DNA from: Bacteroidota bacterium
GTDB taxonomy: Bacteria; Bacteroidota; Bacteroidia; Chitinophagales; Chitinophagaceae
DNA: 38,269 nt
Reading direction: 5' to 3'
Assembly: GCA_023433755.1 (NCBI GenBank)
Contig: JAEYUA010000300.1
Span: 1-38,269 of the forward strand
Shown: positions 1-8,787 of the stretch, piece after piece
Position numbering within the stretch: position 1 is the first letter of the stretch
Layout of the letters: every line of letters starts with the position of its first letter
Program-made: the position numbers and the translations under genes
The notes under the pieces: model-generated
What the model was told of the DNA's origin: nothing
The model's database searches: none
The model's input: the letters and a program-made list of their open reading frames with translations, nothing else

Positions 1-2
1 AT

Positions 3-707
3 GGAACCAGGCATATTGATTCCGAACTGGTGGATTACCGGAATAACGTGATCTATAACTGGGAAGGCAATAGTGTGTATGGAGGTGAAGGGGGACAATA
101 TAACCTGGTGAACAATTATTACAGGTATGGCCCGGCTACTAAAAAAAATGTACAATCCCGGATCGTCAATCCTACTAAAACGGATAAGATCCCTTTTGGA
201 AAATATTACGTTGAAGGAAATTTTGTAGATGGCGATGAGGATGTCACCCGCGACAATAGCAAAGGGGTGCACATGGGCAATGGAACTGAAGCGGATAAAC
301 TGAACGCGATTCAGCCGGTTGCCTTTGCGGCTGAAACCATCAAAACTTTTTCCGCGACCGAAGCCTATGAGCAGGTGCTCCAATATGCGGGTGCCAGTTT
401 GAAACGCGATACACTTGACCAGCGGACGATAGCAGAGGTGAGATCCCGTACGGGGCGTATCATTGATGTGCAGGGCGGTTTTGCTCACGGAACTTCTTAT
501 GAAATCTCCAGGGGCGCCTGGCCTGTTCTCAAATCCCTTCCTGCATTAGCTGATTCAGATAATGACGGAATGCCGGATGCCTGGGAAGATGAAAAGGGTT
601 TGAATAAGAATGATGCGGGGGATGCGGGTGGTTTTAAGCTTCATCGATTTTATTCTAATATCGAATTGTATATCAATAGCTTGGTGAAAGAGGCCATTAG
701 CCATTAG
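3..707 (+). CDS. Pectate lyase, PL1 family (C-terminal part, 5' end outside window)
   Basis: The reading frame is open from base 3, so the gene starts before the window; 234 residues are visible. PL1 enzymes cleave de-esterified homogalacturonan by beta-elimination, and Bacteroidota forms are exported. The visible part begins within the parallel beta-helix: the stretch RNNVIYNWEGNSVYGGEGG, followed by NLVNNYYRYGPAT, is typical of Bacteroidota PL1 enzymes. Near the C-terminus the Asp-rich segment DSDNDGMPDAWE resembles the calcium-binding tail common in these lyases. A GTG at 30 could be taken for a start but lies inside conserved sequence, so it is internal. The stop codon sits in a short direct repeat (GCCATTAGCCATTAG). 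Family assignment is from motif recognition; the catalytic Arg/Lys region is upstream and cannot be checked. Confidence 0.85.
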   Translation, partial: GTRHIDSELVDYRNNVIYNWEGNSVYGGEGGQYNLVNNYYRYGPATKKNVQSRIVNPTKTDKIPFGKYYVEGNFVDGDEDVTRDNSKGVHMGNGTEADKLNAIQPVAFAAETIKTFSATEAYEQVLQYAGASLKRDTLDQRTIAEVRSRTGRIIDVQGGFAHGTSYEISRGAWPVLKSLPALADSDNDGMPDAWEDEKGLNKNDAGDAGGFKLHRFYSNIELYINSLVKEAISH

Positions 708-1067
708 CGATTGGTTTAAGTGGATTAAAGTTCAGTTAGTTCTTTCATCGCAGAGAACCAGCCTTCGCTAAAGCTTGCGCCTCCGCTAAAGCTTCAGCGC
801 ACGCGGACAGCGACACGCGGACGGCAGGCGTGGAAGGAGAAAAAGAGATTACGCAGAGGCTTTCTTAGCGCCCTTTGCTCTTCTTAGCGGTCTTTGCGGT
901 TTGCTGTTTTTTTCACCGCCAAGAAAGAAGGGCGCCAAGGAGATGCGCAGAGTAGTTGAATGTAGTACACTACTTACCGTCTTCCCGCTGCGCCAGACGA
1001 AGCTTTAGCGAAGGCTGGCCTTCCCGGCTATGCCTTTCAATTGATGCAAAAGCAAATTAATTTTTAT
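708..1067. repeat. Intergenic region filled by composite repeat (copy A) with REP-like palindromes
   Basis: No credible gene is seen. The region carries, in order, a REP-like palindrome core CCTTCGCTAAAGCTT (about 762-776), a degenerate second core (782-796), the module GGAGAAAAAGAGATTACGCA (836-855), an imperfect inverted repeat with arms near 865-891 and 914-939, and the module CTACTTACCGTCTTCCCG (970-987). An inverted copy of the palindrome core (about 998-1016) and CCTTCCCGGCTATGCCTTT (1019-1037) complete it. The same modules in the same order recur at 6601-6750, inverted at 12085-12380, and at 20325-20495. Confidence 0.8.
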
Positions 1068-2456
1068 ATGCAGAGAAGAGACTTTATCATCAACACATCC
1101 TTAGCAACTGCAGGAATATTATTATCCTCCATTCCCGCAATAGCAGGAAATACAAAAAAACGCATAGCCATCGTAGGCATGGGCAGCCGCGGCACTGGCT
1201 TCTGGGGCAAGACTATTGTAGATAATTACAGTGATGTAGTTGAGTATGTCGGTTTATGTGATATCAATCCGGGGAGGTTAGCTTATGCAAAGAAGCGCAT
1301 GAATGTGAACTGTCCCACCTTCACCGATTTCGATGCCATGCTGAAAAATACCAAACCAGAACTCGTCATCGTCACAACTGTCGATGCCGACCACGATCTA
1401 TTCATCATCAAGGCACTCAATTCAGGCGCCGATGTAATCACCGAAAAACCCATGACCACCGATGAAGTGAAATGCCAGGCTATACTCGATGCAGAAAAAC
1501 GCAGTGGTAAAAAAGTAACAGTAGCTTTCAACTACCGCCATGGTCCCCACATGATGAAGATGAAAGAACTGCTGGCCTCCAACCGCATTGGTAAAATCAC
1601 TTCCGTTGATTTCAACTGGATGCTGAACGTATACCACGGCGCGGATTATTTCCGGCGCTGGCACGGTATCACGGCTCGCAGCGGCGGACTCTGGGTACAC
1701 AAATCCACCCACCATTTTGATCTCCTCAACTGGTGGCTGGATTCCGATCCTGTAGAAGTATCAGCTTATGGAAGTCTCGAACATTACGGAAAGAACAATC
1801 CGTTCCGTGGTGTAAAATGCCGCGGTTGCCAGTATAAGGACCAGTGTAAATTTTATATTGACATCACCAAAAACGAAAACCTCAACGACCTTTATGTAAA
1901 GAACGAACACCATGATGGTTACCTGCGTGATGGCTGTGTGTGGCGCAATGAGATCGACATCCATGATAAGATGTCGGCCCAGATCAAATATGCCAATGGT
2001 GTTACGGTGAATTATTCCCTCACCACTTATTCCCCTTACGAAGGATGGCGCATTGCTTTCAATGGTTTCAATGGAAGGATGGAAAGCTGGCAGGATATTC
2101 CTTACCAGGATGAGAATGAACTGAACCAGGAGCAAAGGCATGCATTGGAAATGTCGCAGGACAAGGATGCGGTGCCTGGCAAATTCCGCGAGATCATGGT
2201 GATGGATAATTTCAACAAGGAACATGAGATTATCAAGGTGCCGCAATACCCGGGCGGGCATGGAGGAGGAGATAAGCGGATGCATAACCGCCTGTTCAGG
2301 GATCCATCTGATAATCCTTATAAAATACTGGCCGGGACAAGAGATGGCGCCATGTCCATTCTCATTGGTGTGGCCGCAAGAAAAAGTGTGGAGCTGAAAC
2401 GCCCTGTAAAAATTTCAGAATTGACTGACCTGGTACCAACCGCAAACCGTACATGA
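1068..2456 (+). CDS. Tat-exported Gfo/Idh/MocA family oxidoreductase with four-cysteine insert
   Basis: A 462-residue NAD(P)-dependent oxidoreductase-like protein. The start at 1068 is chosen because it gives MQRRDFI followed by a hydrophobic stretch ending SSIPAIA, a twin-arginine signal that implies export of the folded, cofactor-loaded protein; TTG 1041 and ATG 1044 lie just upstream in frame. The Rossmann motif GMGSRGTG is at about 37-44 and the family EKP motif (Lys127) at about 126-128. HH at 215-216 lies in the usual active-site helix. Cysteines 251, 254, 260 and 290 (CRGC, then CK, then DGC) suggest a bound metal. Its stop is one base before the CE12 gene, so it belongs to that operon. 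The substrate is unknown; a sugar or uronic acid released in the periplasm is a reasonable inference. A GH109-like glycosidase mechanism cannot be excluded. Confidence 0.85.
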   Translation: MQRRDFIINTSLATAGILLSSIPAIAGNTKKRIAIVGMGSRGTGFWGKTIVDNYSDVVEYVGLCDINPGRLAYAKKRMNVNCPTFTDFDAMLKNTKPELVIVTTVDADHDLFIIKALNSGADVITEKPMTTDEVKCQAILDAEKRSGKKVTVAFNYRHGPHMMKMKELLASNRIGKITSVDFNWMLNVYHGADYFRRWHGITARSGGLWVHKSTHHFDLLNWWLDSDPVEVSAYGSLEHYGKNNPFRGVKCRGCQYKDQCKFYIDITKNENLNDLYVKNEHHDGYLRDGCVWRNEIDIHDKMSAQIKYANGVTVNYSLTTYSPYEGWRIAFNGFNGRMESWQDIPYQDENELNQEQRHALEMSQDKDAVPGKFREIMVMDNFNKEHEIIKVPQYPGGHGGGDKRMHNRLFRDPSDNPYKILAGTRDGAMSILIGVAARKSVELKRPVKISELTDLVPTANRT

Positions 2457-2457
2457 T

Positions 2458-3213
2458 ATGATCTTCAGGATTTGTTTTGCCTTCATTTTATTTTCGGTAA
2501 TGACTGCATTTGCATGGCCGGCTAAAAAAAAGATCCGCATTTTTCTCGCGGGTGATTCCACCATTTCCATCAAGGAAACTAAGGCCTTTCCGGAGACCGG
2601 GTGGGGCATGCCCTTCGTGCATTTCTGGGATTCTACTGTTAAGGTAGTAAACAAAGCAAAGAATGGCCGCAGCACCAAAACTTTCATCAGTGAAGGTTTA
2701 TGGCAATCCATTTATGATGAGATGCAGGAAGGCGATTATGTCTTCATACAGTTTGGGCATAATGATGAGGCTAAAGAAAAACTGGAACGGTATACGACAC
2801 CTGGAGAATACAAAATCAATTTGACCCGATTTGTAAACGAAGCCCGCTCAAGAAAAGCTAAACCCATTTTAGTAACACCCGTAAGCCGGAGAAGGTTTAA
2901 GGATTCAGTAGCGATCGAAACGCACGAGGTTTATTCAAAACTGGTGGTGGAAGTGGCAGCTTCCTTGAAAGTGCCCCTGCTGGATCTTGACAGCAAAAGC
3001 CGTGAGCTCTATCAAAAATTTGGTCCTGAACATTCTAAACTTTTATTCCTTCAACTGGCACCTGGTGAACATCCCAATTATCCCGAGGGCAAAAATGACA
3101 ATACGCATTTTAATGAACTGGGTGCAAGACTCATTGCGCAGATCGTGCTGGACTGGATCAAACAAAATGAACCGGAACTGGCTGCACACATCATTCAGCC
3201 TGTAAAAAAATAA
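2458..3213 (+). CDS. Rhamnogalacturonan acetylesterase, CE12-type SGNH hydrolase
   Basis: A 251-residue SGNH/GDSL hydrolase with an N-terminal signal peptide (roughly residues 1-20). All four SGNH blocks are visible: GDST (Ser34), the Gly block NGRSTKTF (Gly70), FGHND (Asn102) and DNTHF (Asp214, His217). Length and motifs match CE12 esterases such as RgaE/YesT, which remove acetyl groups from rhamnogalacturonan I so that lyases and hydrolases can act. It starts one base after the oxidoreductase stop and ends one base before the esterase-CE8 gene, so translational coupling is likely. The exact substrate is inferred from context; a xylan or other pectin acetylesterase role is possible. Confidence 0.88.
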   Translation: MIFRICFAFILFSVMTAFAWPAKKKIRIFLAGDSTISIKETKAFPETGWGMPFVHFWDSTVKVVNKAKNGRSTKTFISEGLWQSIYDEMQEGDYVFIQFGHNDEAKEKLERYTTPGEYKINLTRFVNEARSRKAKPILVTPVSRRRFKDSVAIETHEVYSKLVVEVAASLKVPLLDLDSKSRELYQKFGPEHSKLLFLQLAPGEHPNYPEGKNDNTHFNELGARLIAQIVLDWIKQNEPELAAHIIQPVKK

Positions 3214-3214
3214 T

Positions 3215-4990
3215 ATGCACGCCTGCTCCAGATATCTTTTGTTGGTCGTCCTGTTTTTTTCAGCAATGCAGTTGCCTGCACAGGTGACCGTAAAAAAGAA
3301 TATAGAATATTGCTCAATAGGAAACAGGAAGCTCTCACTGGATATTTACCAACCTGGAAATTCAAAATATTTACCTGCCATCATGATCATACATGGCGGT
3401 GGCTGGAGGACAGGAAATAAAAAAGACCATCGCGAGATGGCAGAGAAACTGGCCGCGCTGGGTTATGTCTGCATACTTCCCGAATACCGTTTATCAGGAG
3501 AAGCATTGTACCCCGCTGCCGTGCATGATGTGAAATCGGCCTTACGCTGGATCCACCTGCAAGCGGGGAAATATAATATTGATACCAACAGGATTGCAGT
3601 CGCGGGATTTTCGGCTGGCGGACAATTGGCAGCTTTGTTAGGAACTACCATGCATTCCAATTTATTTGATGACCCTTCCTGCAATAAAGAGAGATCTGCG
3701 CGCCTGCAGGCTGTGGTTGATATGGATGGTATTCTTGCCTTCATTCACCCAGAATCGGGTGAGGGAAATGATAAGGGTAAAAAACTTTCTGCGGCCACTT
3801 CATGGTTTGGTGTATCCAAAGAAGAAAACCCGGGCTTGTGGAAACAGGCATCCGCGCTCACGCATGTGAATGAGTCTGCACCACCTTTTCTCATTCTCAA
3901 CAGCAGCGTGGACCGTATGCACGCGGGTCGCAATGACCTGGTGAAGATCCTGGACATGCATGGTATTTATAATGAAGTAAAAACATTTAACGGGGCCCCG
4001 CATTCCTTCCCGCTGGAACAACCCTGGTTTGATTCTACCATCAGCATCATGCATGCTTTTTTGCAAAAGGTGTTTGATAAACCTCTTACTGGGAAAACAA
4101 TGATCGTTGCCAAGGACGGCAGTGGGGATTTTACAAAAGTTCAGTCAGCCCTCGATGCCATTCCTCTCAATAACAGGCAGCCCATTACCGTCTACATCAG
4201 GAACGGGATCTATAAAGAAAAGCTTCATCTGGATTCCTCAAAGAATCATGTAACCTTATTGGGTGAGGATGTTTTCAAAACCATTTTGAGTTATGATGAT
4301 CATTCGGGCAGGGTTACTGCAAATGGAGATACGATCAATACCTATACTTCGTATAGTTTTTTAGAAGGTGCTGATGATTTCACCGCGCACAATATCAGCT
4401 TTGAGAATCCCGCAGGTTTTACAGCCGGGCAGGCCGTAGCCATGCATATCACGGGTGACAGGGTGAGGTTTTTTAATTGCCGTTTCACTGGCAACCAGGA
4501 TGTGTTGTTCATGAGCCGTGCGGCTACGCGTCAATATTTTGAGAACTGTTACATCGAAGGCACTACAGATTTTATTTTTGGTCCCTCTACCGCCTGGTTT
4601 GAAAAGAATCATATCCACAGTAAAAAGAATTCACACGTTACAGCGGCATCAACTCCTAAGGAGCAGGAATTTGGTTATGTATTTAACCAATGTGTATTAA
4701 CAGGAGATACCTCTTTGAAAAATGTTTCCTTGGGAAGACCCTGGCGACCTTATGCCCATGTGATCTATATGCATTCTTATATCGGCTCGCATATAAAAAA
4801 AGAAGGCTGGTCCAACTGGAATCAAACCGATAATTATCGCTATGCCCGTTATGCTGAATATAAAAATTTTGGACCTGGCGCAGGTCCTGCCGGCCGTATC
4901 AGTTGGACAAAACAATTGAATGATGAACAGGCCCGGAAGATCACATTGCGGATTGTAATGGACGGCTGGGATCCAAAAAAGAAACCATGA
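3215..4990 (+). CDS. Bifunctional esterase: alpha/beta hydrolase fused to CE8 pectin methylesterase
   Basis: A 591-residue two-domain secreted protein with a signal peptide ending near PAQ (21-23). Residues about 25-290 are an alpha/beta-hydrolase of the BD-FAE/acetylxylan-esterase type: oxyanion motif HGGGW (60-64), nucleophile elbow GFSAGG (Ser133), acid Asp233 (SVDR) and His263 (APHSF). Residues about 297-591 are a CE8 pectinesterase: DGSGDFTKVQ, GQAVA (Gln406), GNQDVLF (Gln428, Asp429), GTTDFIFG (Asp452) and LGRPWRP (Arg508), all canonical active-site residues. CE8 releases methanol from pectin; the N-terminal unit probably removes acetyl or another acyl group. It overlaps the GH43 gene by four bases (ATGA). 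Both domains look intact. The acyl specificity of the first domain is not determinable from sequence. Confidence 0.9.
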   Translation: MHACSRYLLLVVLFFSAMQLPAQVTVKKNIEYCSIGNRKLSLDIYQPGNSKYLPAIMIIHGGGWRTGNKKDHREMAEKLAALGYVCILPEYRLSGEALYPAAVHDVKSALRWIHLQAGKYNIDTNRIAVAGFSAGGQLAALLGTTMHSNLFDDPSCNKERSARLQAVVDMDGILAFIHPESGEGNDKGKKLSAATSWFGVSKEENPGLWKQASALTHVNESAPPFLILNSSVDRMHAGRNDLVKILDMHGIYNEVKTFNGAPHSFPLEQPWFDSTISIMHAFLQKVFDKPLTGKTMIVAKDGSGDFTKVQSALDAIPLNNRQPITVYIRNGIYKEKLHLDSSKNHVTLLGEDVFKTILSYDDHSGRVTANGDTINTYTSYSFLEGADDFTAHNISFENPAGFTAGQAVAMHITGDRVRFFNCRFTGNQDVLFMSRAATRQYFENCYIEGTTDFIFGPSTAWFEKNHIHSKKNSHVTAASTPKEQEFGYVFNQCVLTGDTSLKNVSLGRPWRPYAHVIYMHSYIGSHIKKEGWSNWNQTDNYRYARYAEYKNFGPGAGPAGRISWTKQLNDEQARKITLRIVMDGWDPKKKP

Positions 4991-6600
4991 GAATTATTAC
5001 ACTGGCCATTTTACTCGTATTCAATTCTGGAATGTATGCCCAGGTTTCAAAGACCTGGGTGGCTGACCAAAGTAATGGAACTTATAAAAATCCTGTGCTG
5101 CATGCGGATTATTCAGATCCTGATGCCATCAGGGTGGGAGATGATTATTATATGACAGCGTCTTCATTTGAAGATGTGCCCGGGCTGCCGATCCTGCATT
5201 CGAAAGACCTGGTGAACTGGAAACTCATCGGGCATGCTTTGAATAAGCTGGTACCAGAGCAACATTTTTCTGCAGCGCGTCACGGTGAAGGTGTGTGGGC
5301 ACCATCGATCCGTTATCATAAAAATGAATTTTACATCTATTATCCAGACCCTGATTTTGGGATCTACTTAGTGAAGGCGAAGCATCCTGCAGGGCCCTGG
5401 TCTGATCCCATACTTGTAGAAGGTGGTAAAGGACTGATCGATCCATGCCCGCTTTGGGATGAAGACGGAAAAGTTTACCTCGTTCATGCTTTTGCGGGCA
5501 GTCGTGCTGGTTTCAAAAGCATTTTAGTGGTGAAACAAATGAATGCTGAAGGGACAAAAACAATTGATGATGGGGTAATTGTTTATGATGGACATGAAAT
5601 GGATCCCACTGTTGAAGGCCCGAAATTTTACAAGCGTTATGGACACTATTACATATTTGCTCCGGCTGGCGGAGTGTCCACCGGCTGGCAGTTGGTGTTG
5701 CGATCAAAAAATATTTATGGCCCTTATGAAAGAAGAAATGTGATGGACCAGGGGGCCACGGGGGTAAATGGTCCACACCAGGGCGCCTGGGTGAGCACAG
5801 CGGGCGGAGAGGATTGGTTCCTGCACTTCCAGGACAAGGAAGCTTATGGAAGGATCGTACACCTGCAGCCCATGAAATGGATCAATGGCTGGCCGGTGAT
5901 TGGAGAAGATAAGGATGGAGATGGTAAGGGAGAGCCGGTGATGCAATACAAAAAACCAAATGCTGGTAAAGTCTATCCCATTTCAACGCCACCGGAGTCG
6001 GATGAATTCAATGAATCTAAACTGGGATTGCAATGGCAGTGGATGGGAAATCCACAACCTGCATGGGCCATGCCTTTTCCTGCAACGGGAGTGTTGCAAA
6101 TGTTTTCGGTATTGATGCCGGACAGTGCTAAAAATTTATGGCAGTTGCCGAATGTGCTGCAACAAAAATGGCCGGCAGAGAATTTTGTGATGACAACAAA
6201 ACTTGACTTTTTTCCAAATACAAAAATTGAAAATGAAAGAGCCGGACTCGCGGTCATGGGATTGGATTATGCCGGACTGGCTGTGAAGTCAACTAAGAAT
6301 GGCAATCAATTGGTCTACCTGGAATGTAAGCAGGCTGATAAGAATGGTAAGGAAACAGAGTTGGTGATTTCTGAACTAAAAACACCAACGATCTGGTTGA
6401 GAGTGGAAGTAAAAGAGGGAGGGAAGTGCAGTTTTAGTTATAGTACCGATGGAAACACATTCATACATGCTGGTCCAGTTTTCACCGCCCGTCCTGGCCG
6501 GTGGAAAGGTGCGAAGACCGGGATTTTTTGTACAAGAACTACGGTTACTAATGATGCTGGATTTGCAGCTTTTGATTACTTCCGGGTAATAAAGAATTGA
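4987..6600 (+). CDS. Glycoside hydrolase family 43 with C-terminal beta-sandwich
   Basis: A 537-residue secreted enzyme (signal peptide ending near MYAQ). The five-bladed propeller residues are all visible: catalytic base Asp44 (YSDPDAI), pKa modulator Asp152 (GLIDPCPLW) and general acid Glu210 (DPTVEGPKF). The C-terminal part, from about residue 335, resembles the concanavalin-like GH43 C2 domain of xylosidase/arabinofuranosidase enzymes. In this operon it would trim arabinose or xylose side chains from pectin (arabinan, arabinogalactan or xylogalacturonan). It is the last gene of the 1068-6600 operon, starting inside the previous stop. GH43 subfamily and exact linkage are not assigned. Confidence 0.88.
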   Translation: MRIITLAILLVFNSGMYAQVSKTWVADQSNGTYKNPVLHADYSDPDAIRVGDDYYMTASSFEDVPGLPILHSKDLVNWKLIGHALNKLVPEQHFSAARHGEGVWAPSIRYHKNEFYIYYPDPDFGIYLVKAKHPAGPWSDPILVEGGKGLIDPCPLWDEDGKVYLVHAFAGSRAGFKSILVVKQMNAEGTKTIDDGVIVYDGHEMDPTVEGPKFYKRYGHYYIFAPAGGVSTGWQLVLRSKNIYGPYERRNVMDQGATGVNGPHQGAWVSTAGGEDWFLHFQDKEAYGRIVHLQPMKWINGWPVIGEDKDGDGKGEPVMQYKKPNAGKVYPISTPPESDEFNESKLGLQWQWMGNPQPAWAMPFPATGVLQMFSVLMPDSAKNLWQLPNVLQQKWPAENFVMTTKLDFFPNTKIENERAGLAVMGLDYAGLAVKSTKNGNQLVYLECKQADKNGKETELVISELKTPTIWLRVEVKEGGKCSFSYSTDGNTFIHAGPVFTARPGRWKGAKTGIFCTRTTVTNDAGFAAFDYFRVIKN

Positions 6601-6852
6601 TTTTTTTTCACCGCAGAGAAAAGGAGAAAAAGAGGTTACGCAGAGGTTTTCTTTTGCTTCTTCCTCGAAATCTTTAGTACACATCATTTTCACAACCACT
6701 ACTTACCGTCTCCTTCCCGTCCTTCCCGCCTTCCCGGCTATGCCTTTGACCCCTTGGATATCGTTGCTACAAAATGTTAAAACCCTTACCCCTCCTGCAT
6801 TACAGCCCATATTCAATTTGTTAGGCATGCCAAATTCCAACTTAATTTGAAC
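6601..6852. repeat. Intergenic region with composite repeat copy B
   Basis: Directly after the GH43 stop comes the module TTTTCACCGCAGAGAAAAGG plus GAGAAAAAGAGGTTACGCAG (6605-6644). A spacer follows, then CACTACTTACCGTCTCCTTC (6697-6716) and CCTTCCCGGCTATGCCTTT (6731-6749). This is the same order as copies A and D. Beyond 6750 nothing recognisable is seen until the promoter. Confidence 0.7.
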
Positions 6853-6882
6853 TTTGTAAAGAATTTTCCACTTCTACTTTTG
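6853..6882 (+). promoter_or_regulatory. Bacteroidota-type sigma-A promoter for the 126-aa secreted protein
   Basis: TTTG at 6853-6856 and TACTTTTG at 6875-6882 are separated by 18 bases and match the Bacteroidota -33 (TTTG) and -7 (TAnnTTTG) consensus. The expected start site is a few bases downstream, giving a leader of roughly 65 bases before ATG 6956. This is the best promoter match I found in the window. Confidence 0.55.
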
Positions 6883-6955
6883 TTTCATCAACGCTAACCA
6901 CCGAACGATCTGACGATTTGTTTGTTAAGTGAATCAAGACTTTAAAACAAACAAT

Positions 6956-7336
6956 ATGAAACAAACAACACCCGCAGCCATCAGGAAATTTTTCTTCCTC
7001 TTCATGGCCATTGTCTCCTTTTCTTTTTCAAGCATTGCCCAAGACACCCCTGAATTAAAATACCACGGCATCTCCGAAGGCAAGCTCGTATTCGAGATCA
7101 ACTACCAATCCAGCGGCACTGCATCCTACCTCGTAGAGATCGTTGACCAGGATGGTTACCAGCTTTTCTCCGAGCGCTCCAAAGACAAGGTCTTTAAGAA
7201 ATACTTCGCTATTGACAAATCCGACCTCGATGCCAACATCATCAGTGTTCGTATTGAACAGGGCAAAACGCAACAGCGGTTTGATATCAACAGGACGGTG
7301 AAGACGGTGGAGGATGTAAGGATAGTGAGGAATTGA
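6956..7336 (+). CDS. Small secreted protein of unknown function
   Basis: A 126-residue protein. The start at ATG 6956 is preferred over GTG 6929 because it gives a compact Sec signal (basic n-region, FFFLFMAIVSFSFSS core, cleavage near SIAQ). The mature ~95 residues contain alternating hydrophobic stretches (KLVFEINYQ, ASYLVEIVDQDGYQLFSE) that suggest a small beta-sandwich, possibly Ig-like. I do not recognise the family. It has its own promoter at 6853 and a bidirectional hairpin after it, so it is a monocistronic unit not coupled to the pectin operon upstream. Confidence 0.75.
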   Translation: MKQTTPAAIRKFFFLFMAIVSFSFSSIAQDTPELKYHGISEGKLVFEINYQSSGTASYLVEIVDQDGYQLFSERSKDKVFKKYFAIDKSDLDANIISVRIEQGKTQQRFDINRTVKTVEDVRIVRN

Positions 7337-7422
7337 GCCGCAAGCTGCTAGGTTCAAGCTGCAAGACTTACAGAACTGGACAGTTTTAGTAATTGAGACG
7401 TCTAATTTTATAGGTATTTGAG

Positions 7423-7458
7423 AATAGCCATTCCTAATTGATATTGGGAATGGCTATT
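7423..7458. terminator. Bidirectional hairpin terminator between convergent genes
   Basis: A perfect 12-bp inverted repeat, AATAGCCATTCC (7423-7434) and GGAATGGCTATT (7447-7458), with a 12-base loop. T- or A-rich flanks lie on both sides. It sits between the convergent genes ending at 7336 (+) and 7454 (-) and overlaps the stop codon of the latter. Confidence 0.7.
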
Positions 7459-7957
7459 TAATTGGTCGTATTACTTTATTTTTTGTCAGAAACCATATTA
7501 AAAGGCCTCCTAAGATTAAAAGGCCAAAAGCATAGCATAGTACTATTAATTTGGTTTCCCTTTTTTTATAATCCTTTATACTGGCTAATATTTTTTCACC
7601 TTTCTCAATTTGAAAAACAAATCTATTGTATTGATTAGTGCCATGCCTGAAGAAAACAAGTAGTGTATCACCATTCTTGATTTGGTTTTTTAAATATTTG
7701 CATACAGTAAGGCCACGGTCTACTGCAAATTTTTCATTTGAGTTTTCAAGTTCAAATGCGAAAACTGTCTTTTTTTTATCTATTTTGAGTGTGGCTTCAT
7801 CTATTTTGATTATATCAGAATAAGTTACCTTTCCTACAATAGATTTAGCTGTTTCAAGATTAGCCTTCAAGTCCTTAAATACTCCCCACGTAGCTCTGCT
7901 AACGCAAAGAAGCCCCAAAACAAGGAGAATAGTCACATCGATAGTCCTTAGCTTCAT
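7454..7957 (-). CDS. Two-TM membrane protein of unknown function
   Basis: 167 residues, with a hydrophobic N-terminal segment (about 8-22) and a second one near the C-terminus (about 139-160, VLCYAFGLLILGGLLIWFL). A soluble, Lys-rich central domain of about 110 residues containing repeated beta-like stretches lies between them. The layout resembles DUF3592-type membrane proteins, but I cannot confirm that. It is the first gene of the AT-rich minus-strand island and has no visible link to carbohydrate use. Confidence 0.6.
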   Translation of the reverse strand: MKLRTIDVTILLVLGLLCVSRATWGVFKDLKANLETAKSIVGKVTYSDIIKIDEATLKIDKKKTVFAFELENSNEKFAVDRGLTVCKYLKNQIKNGDTLLVFFRHGTNQYNRFVFQIEKGEKILASIKDYKKRETKLIVLCYAFGLLILGGLLIWFLTKNKVIRPIK

Positions 7958-8001
7958 TTAGATTCTTAAGTCAACAAGATTATCAAAAATCTAGTGCCAC
8001 C

Positions 8002-8289
8002 TCATTTGAATTTTAACCCTTTTTCTTCCAGCGCTGCCCGAAGTTTAGGCAGAGAGCCTTTACCCATGCCATGCAGCTTCAGCAACTCAGCTTCACTATA
8101 GCTGGCCATTTGCTCTAATGTAGTGATCCCATTATTTTCAAGTGCCCTGCGGGCCGGTGCAGCTAAGACTGCAAGAAACCCTTTCCTGGGTTTACGTTCA
8201 GCTTCACATACCGGGCAGGCGGGACAATCGCTGGTTTTATGGAATTGATGTCCTTTTGGGAAGGTTTTTAATGTTTCTTGAGTTGGCAT
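8002..8289 (-). CDS. RNA polymerase alpha C-terminal-domain-like helix-hairpin-helix protein
   Basis: A 95-residue protein. Residues 22-28 carry a CPACPVC cluster (Cys22, Cys25, Cys28) that may bind zinc. Residues about 50-92 read ITTLEQMASYSEAELLKLHG then MGKGSLPKLRAALEEKG, the helix-hairpin-helix fold of the RNA polymerase alpha CTD. Stand-alone proteins of this kind are common in Bacteroidota and annotated as alpha-CTD-containing. A nucleic-acid-binding role is likely; the target is unknown. Confidence 0.75.
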   Translation of the reverse strand: MPTQETLKTFPKGHQFHKTSDCPACPVCEAERKPRKGFLAVLAAPARRALENNGITTLEQMASYSEAELLKLHGMGKGSLPKLRAALEEKGLKFK

Positions 8290-8378
8290 ATTGTAATCAA
8301 TTCTTCAATCTATAAAAGAAAACAGATTCCAGGAATAAGGGAAATATTTCCGAATGGCGGCGGAGTATAAATAATCAA

Positions 8379-8762
8379 TTACTGAATATAAATTTTAAAA
8401 TCGAGTTTATTACCTTTTCGAACTTCCTGAAACATGTCGGCAGCTTCAGCGGATAAATATATTCGCATCATTTTAGTTTTCCTGTCTATTTCAAAGCTTT
8501 TTTCATTTCTCAATAGAAACAAGGTAGGAACCTTTAAGTAGATAAATGGTTCTCCACTCAAATGGTTTTGACATAGTAAATGAATGTATTTGATTTTAGT
8601 AGGTTCTATGAGATTTTGAGGAATTTGAAAAAACCAAACACGGGATTTGCTCCATGATTCTGATGATGAATAAAATTTTGAAGTGATTATGTGTTCTGTT
8701 ACTTCTGGATATTTTTCATTGAACCAGAGGATAGCTGGCTGCCTTATGTTTGCTTTTGGCAT
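8379..8762 (-). CDS. Hypothetical cytosolic protein, 127 aa
   Basis: No signal peptide or membrane segment. The protein is rich in aromatic residues (VWFFQIPQNLIEPTKIKYIH) and basic near the C-terminus (KGNKLDF). I do not recognise the family. It lies 26 bases upstream (in transcription order, downstream) of the frameshifted gene and 89 bases from the alpha-CTD-like gene, all on the minus strand. Codon and base composition match the other island genes. Confidence 0.55.
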   Translation of the reverse strand: MPKANIRQPAILWFNEKYPEVTEHIITSKFYSSSESWSKSRVWFFQIPQNLIEPTKIKYIHLLCQNHLSGEPFIYLKVPTLFLLRNEKSFEIDRKTKMMRIYLSAEAADMFQEVRKGNKLDFKIYIQ

Positions 8763-8787
8763 GTTAGAACCTTTACATTATTTATAA

